Made by a program: the position numbers and the translations under genes. This document shows, piece after piece, positions 32,779 to 33,665 of a stretch of 33,665 nt of DNA. The DNA lies in assembly GCA_030680745.1 (NCBI GenBank), contig JAUXUR010000051.1, forward strand, positions 1 through 33,665, written 5' to 3'. This stretch comes from Alphaproteobacteria bacterium (lineage in GTDB: Bacteria; Pseudomonadota; Alphaproteobacteria; JAUXUR01). The notes beneath the pieces were generated by a model. It worked only from the letters and a program-made list of their open reading frames with translations, made no database searches and was not told the DNA's origin. Numbering within the stretch: position 1 is the first letter of the stretch; each line of letters begins with the position of its first letter.

Positions 32779-33087
32779 CTATAGCTTAATCTCAACATCA
32801 ACACCAGCTGCAAGCTCTAACTTCATGAGCGCGTCAACGGTCTGAGGGGTTGGTTCAATTATATCCAATAATCGTTTGTGTGTTCTCATTTCGAACTGTT
32901 CACGCGACTTTTTGTCGATGTGCGGTGAACGGTTGACTGTGAACTTATGGATATGCGTGGGCAATGGAATTGGTCCACACACGCGGGCTCCGGTTCTTTT
33001 CGCCGTATTGACAATCTCGTTAGCAGATTGATCAAGAACGCGATGATCGTAAGCCTTTAGTCTTATTCTAATATTCTGGTTTTCCAT
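32779..33087 (-). CDS. rpsJ: 30S ribosomal protein S10
   Basis: S10 lies in the 30S head and also acts as NusE in antitermination. The 102 residues start [20 protein letters not shown] and include [36 protein letters not shown], which is diagnostic. The ATG at 33087 gives the usual length and has GGA 7 nt upstream; an ATG at 33099 would add four residues and has no good site. Confidence 0.98.
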   Translation of the reverse strand: MENQNIRIRLKAYDHRVLDQSANEIVNTAKRTGARVCGPIPLPTHIHKFTVNRSPHIDKKSREQFEMRTHKRLLDIIEPTPQTVDALMKLELAAGVDVEIKL

Positions 33088-33132
33088 TATAGCATCCATT
33101 AAAAGCTACGCTTGCGCGCAACTATAATATAA

Positions 33133-33170
33133 TCTGTCAGAGCAGACTGAAGTTCAGACACTCTGACAGA
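33133..33170 (-). terminator. Long hairpin between tuf and rpsJ
   Basis: TCTGTCAGAG (33133-33142) and CTCTGACAGA (33161-33170) pair perfectly over 10 bp, and an inner CTGAA-G-TTCAG stacks in the loop. Read leftward, TTATATTATAG follows, a weak U-rich tail. It may terminate or attenuate transcription after tuf, or control the S10 operon; the tail is not a strong terminator. Confidence 0.6.
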
Positions 33171-33180
33171 AAATTCTTAA

Positions 33181-33665
33181 TTAAGCAATGATTTTCGCAA
33201 CAACGCCAGCACCAACTGTACGACCACCTTCGCGAATCGCGAAACGTAAGCCTTCGTCCATAGCGATTGGGCAAATCAATTCTACATCAAGTGTTACGTT
33301 GTCACCAGGCATAACCATTTCCATACCAGATGGTAATGTGCAAACACCGGTCACATCCGTTGTACGGAAGTAGAATTGTGGACGATAATTGGTAAAGAAT
33401 GGCGTATGACGACCACCTTCTTCCTTGCTAAGAATATAAGCTTCGCAAGTGAATTTTGTATGAGGATTAATTGTACCTGGTTTTGCTAAAACTTGACCAC
33501 GTTCAACATCTTCACGCTTTGTACCACGAAGAAGTGCGCCGATATTATCGCCTGCTTGACCTTGATCAAGAAGCTTACGGAACATTTCAACGCCAGTGAC
33601 GATTGTTTTTTGTGTTGGTTTAACGCCAACAATTTCCATTTCTTCGCCGACTTTAACAACGCCAC
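33181..33665 (-). CDS. tuf: Elongation factor Tu, C-terminal part (cut by window edge)
   Basis: EF-Tu delivers aminoacyl-tRNA to the ribosome. Only about 161 residues are in the window: the end of domain 2 ([39 protein letters not shown]) and all of domain 3 ([61 protein letters not shown]). The GTPase domain is beyond the right edge. Position upstream of rpsJ is usual for alphaproteobacteria. Confidence 0.98.
   Translation of the reverse strand, partial: GVVKVGEEMEIVGVKPTQKTIVTGVEMFRKLLDQGQAGDNIGALLRGTKREDVERGQVLAKPGTINPHTKFTCEAYILSKEEGGRHTPFFTNYRPQFYFRTTDVTGVCTLPSGMEMVMPGDNVTLDVELICPIAMDEGLRFAIREGGRTVGAGVVAKIIA

Noticed and set aside
1-33665. tRNA genes, rRNA genes, CRISPR arrays or a defence island
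   Set aside because: No T-arm-like GTTCGAATC pattern, no regularly spaced repeats and no restriction, toxin or CBASS-type core genes were seen; the ubiquitin-like and AAA+ genes lack the partners expected of known defence operons.

Overview
The window comes from an AT-rich alphaproteobacterium with a probably host-dependent lifestyle. The alphaproteobacterial placement rests on a CtrA-type master response regulator (11706-12467), a divergent fliI-fliJ pair beside it, and the tuf/S10/spc/alpha ribosomal cluster with adk between secY and rpsM. The lifestyle is inferred from low GC, many dispersed short repeats, an IS fragment, and eight genes whose products carry Sec-type signal peptides or had one before a frameshift. 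A Holosporales/Paracaedibacter-like amoeba symbiont would fit, but this cannot be settled from the window.

Layout: 1-303 is the 5' part of an IS4/Tn5-like transposase. 594-9050 is accessory: an exported 2H phosphoesterase, an exported S9 prolyl-oligopeptidase-family peptidase, a signal-peptide-bearing AAA+ ATPase flanked by inverted repeats, then an enoyl-CoA hydratase, an NDUFA9-like SDR, and a small exported protein whose residues 46-105 align without gaps to ubiquitin. 9131-12467 holds acpS, fliJ, fliI and ctrA. 12627-19220 mixes housekeeping genes (yggU/DUF167, folD), two GNAT acetyltransferases, a cupin, three exported proteins of unknown function, and a sialidase-superfamily propeller whose signal peptide is cut off by a homopolymer frameshift. 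19273-33665 is one long leftward ribosomal protein operon, from tuf (cut by the window edge) to rplQ, closed by a clear intrinsic terminator.

Repeats: two 164-bp copies of a MITE-like element with about 20-bp terminal inverted repeats (6035-6198 and 16724-16887); a GC-rich palindrome family sharing a CCCGCG core (about 372-389, 6231-6266, 12497-12560); and an 18-bp perfect inverted repeat (4076-4093 and 6325-6342) on both sides of the AAA+ ATPase gene. No tRNA, rRNA or CRISPR was seen.

The most notable candidates are the exported ubiquitin-like protein with a consensus promoter, the exported 2H phosphoesterase, the AAA+ ATPase with a signal peptide, the frameshifted exported propeller and the two-copy MITE. 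Together the first half reads as a host-interaction region next to a conserved core. The roles of the exported proteins in a host are inference.
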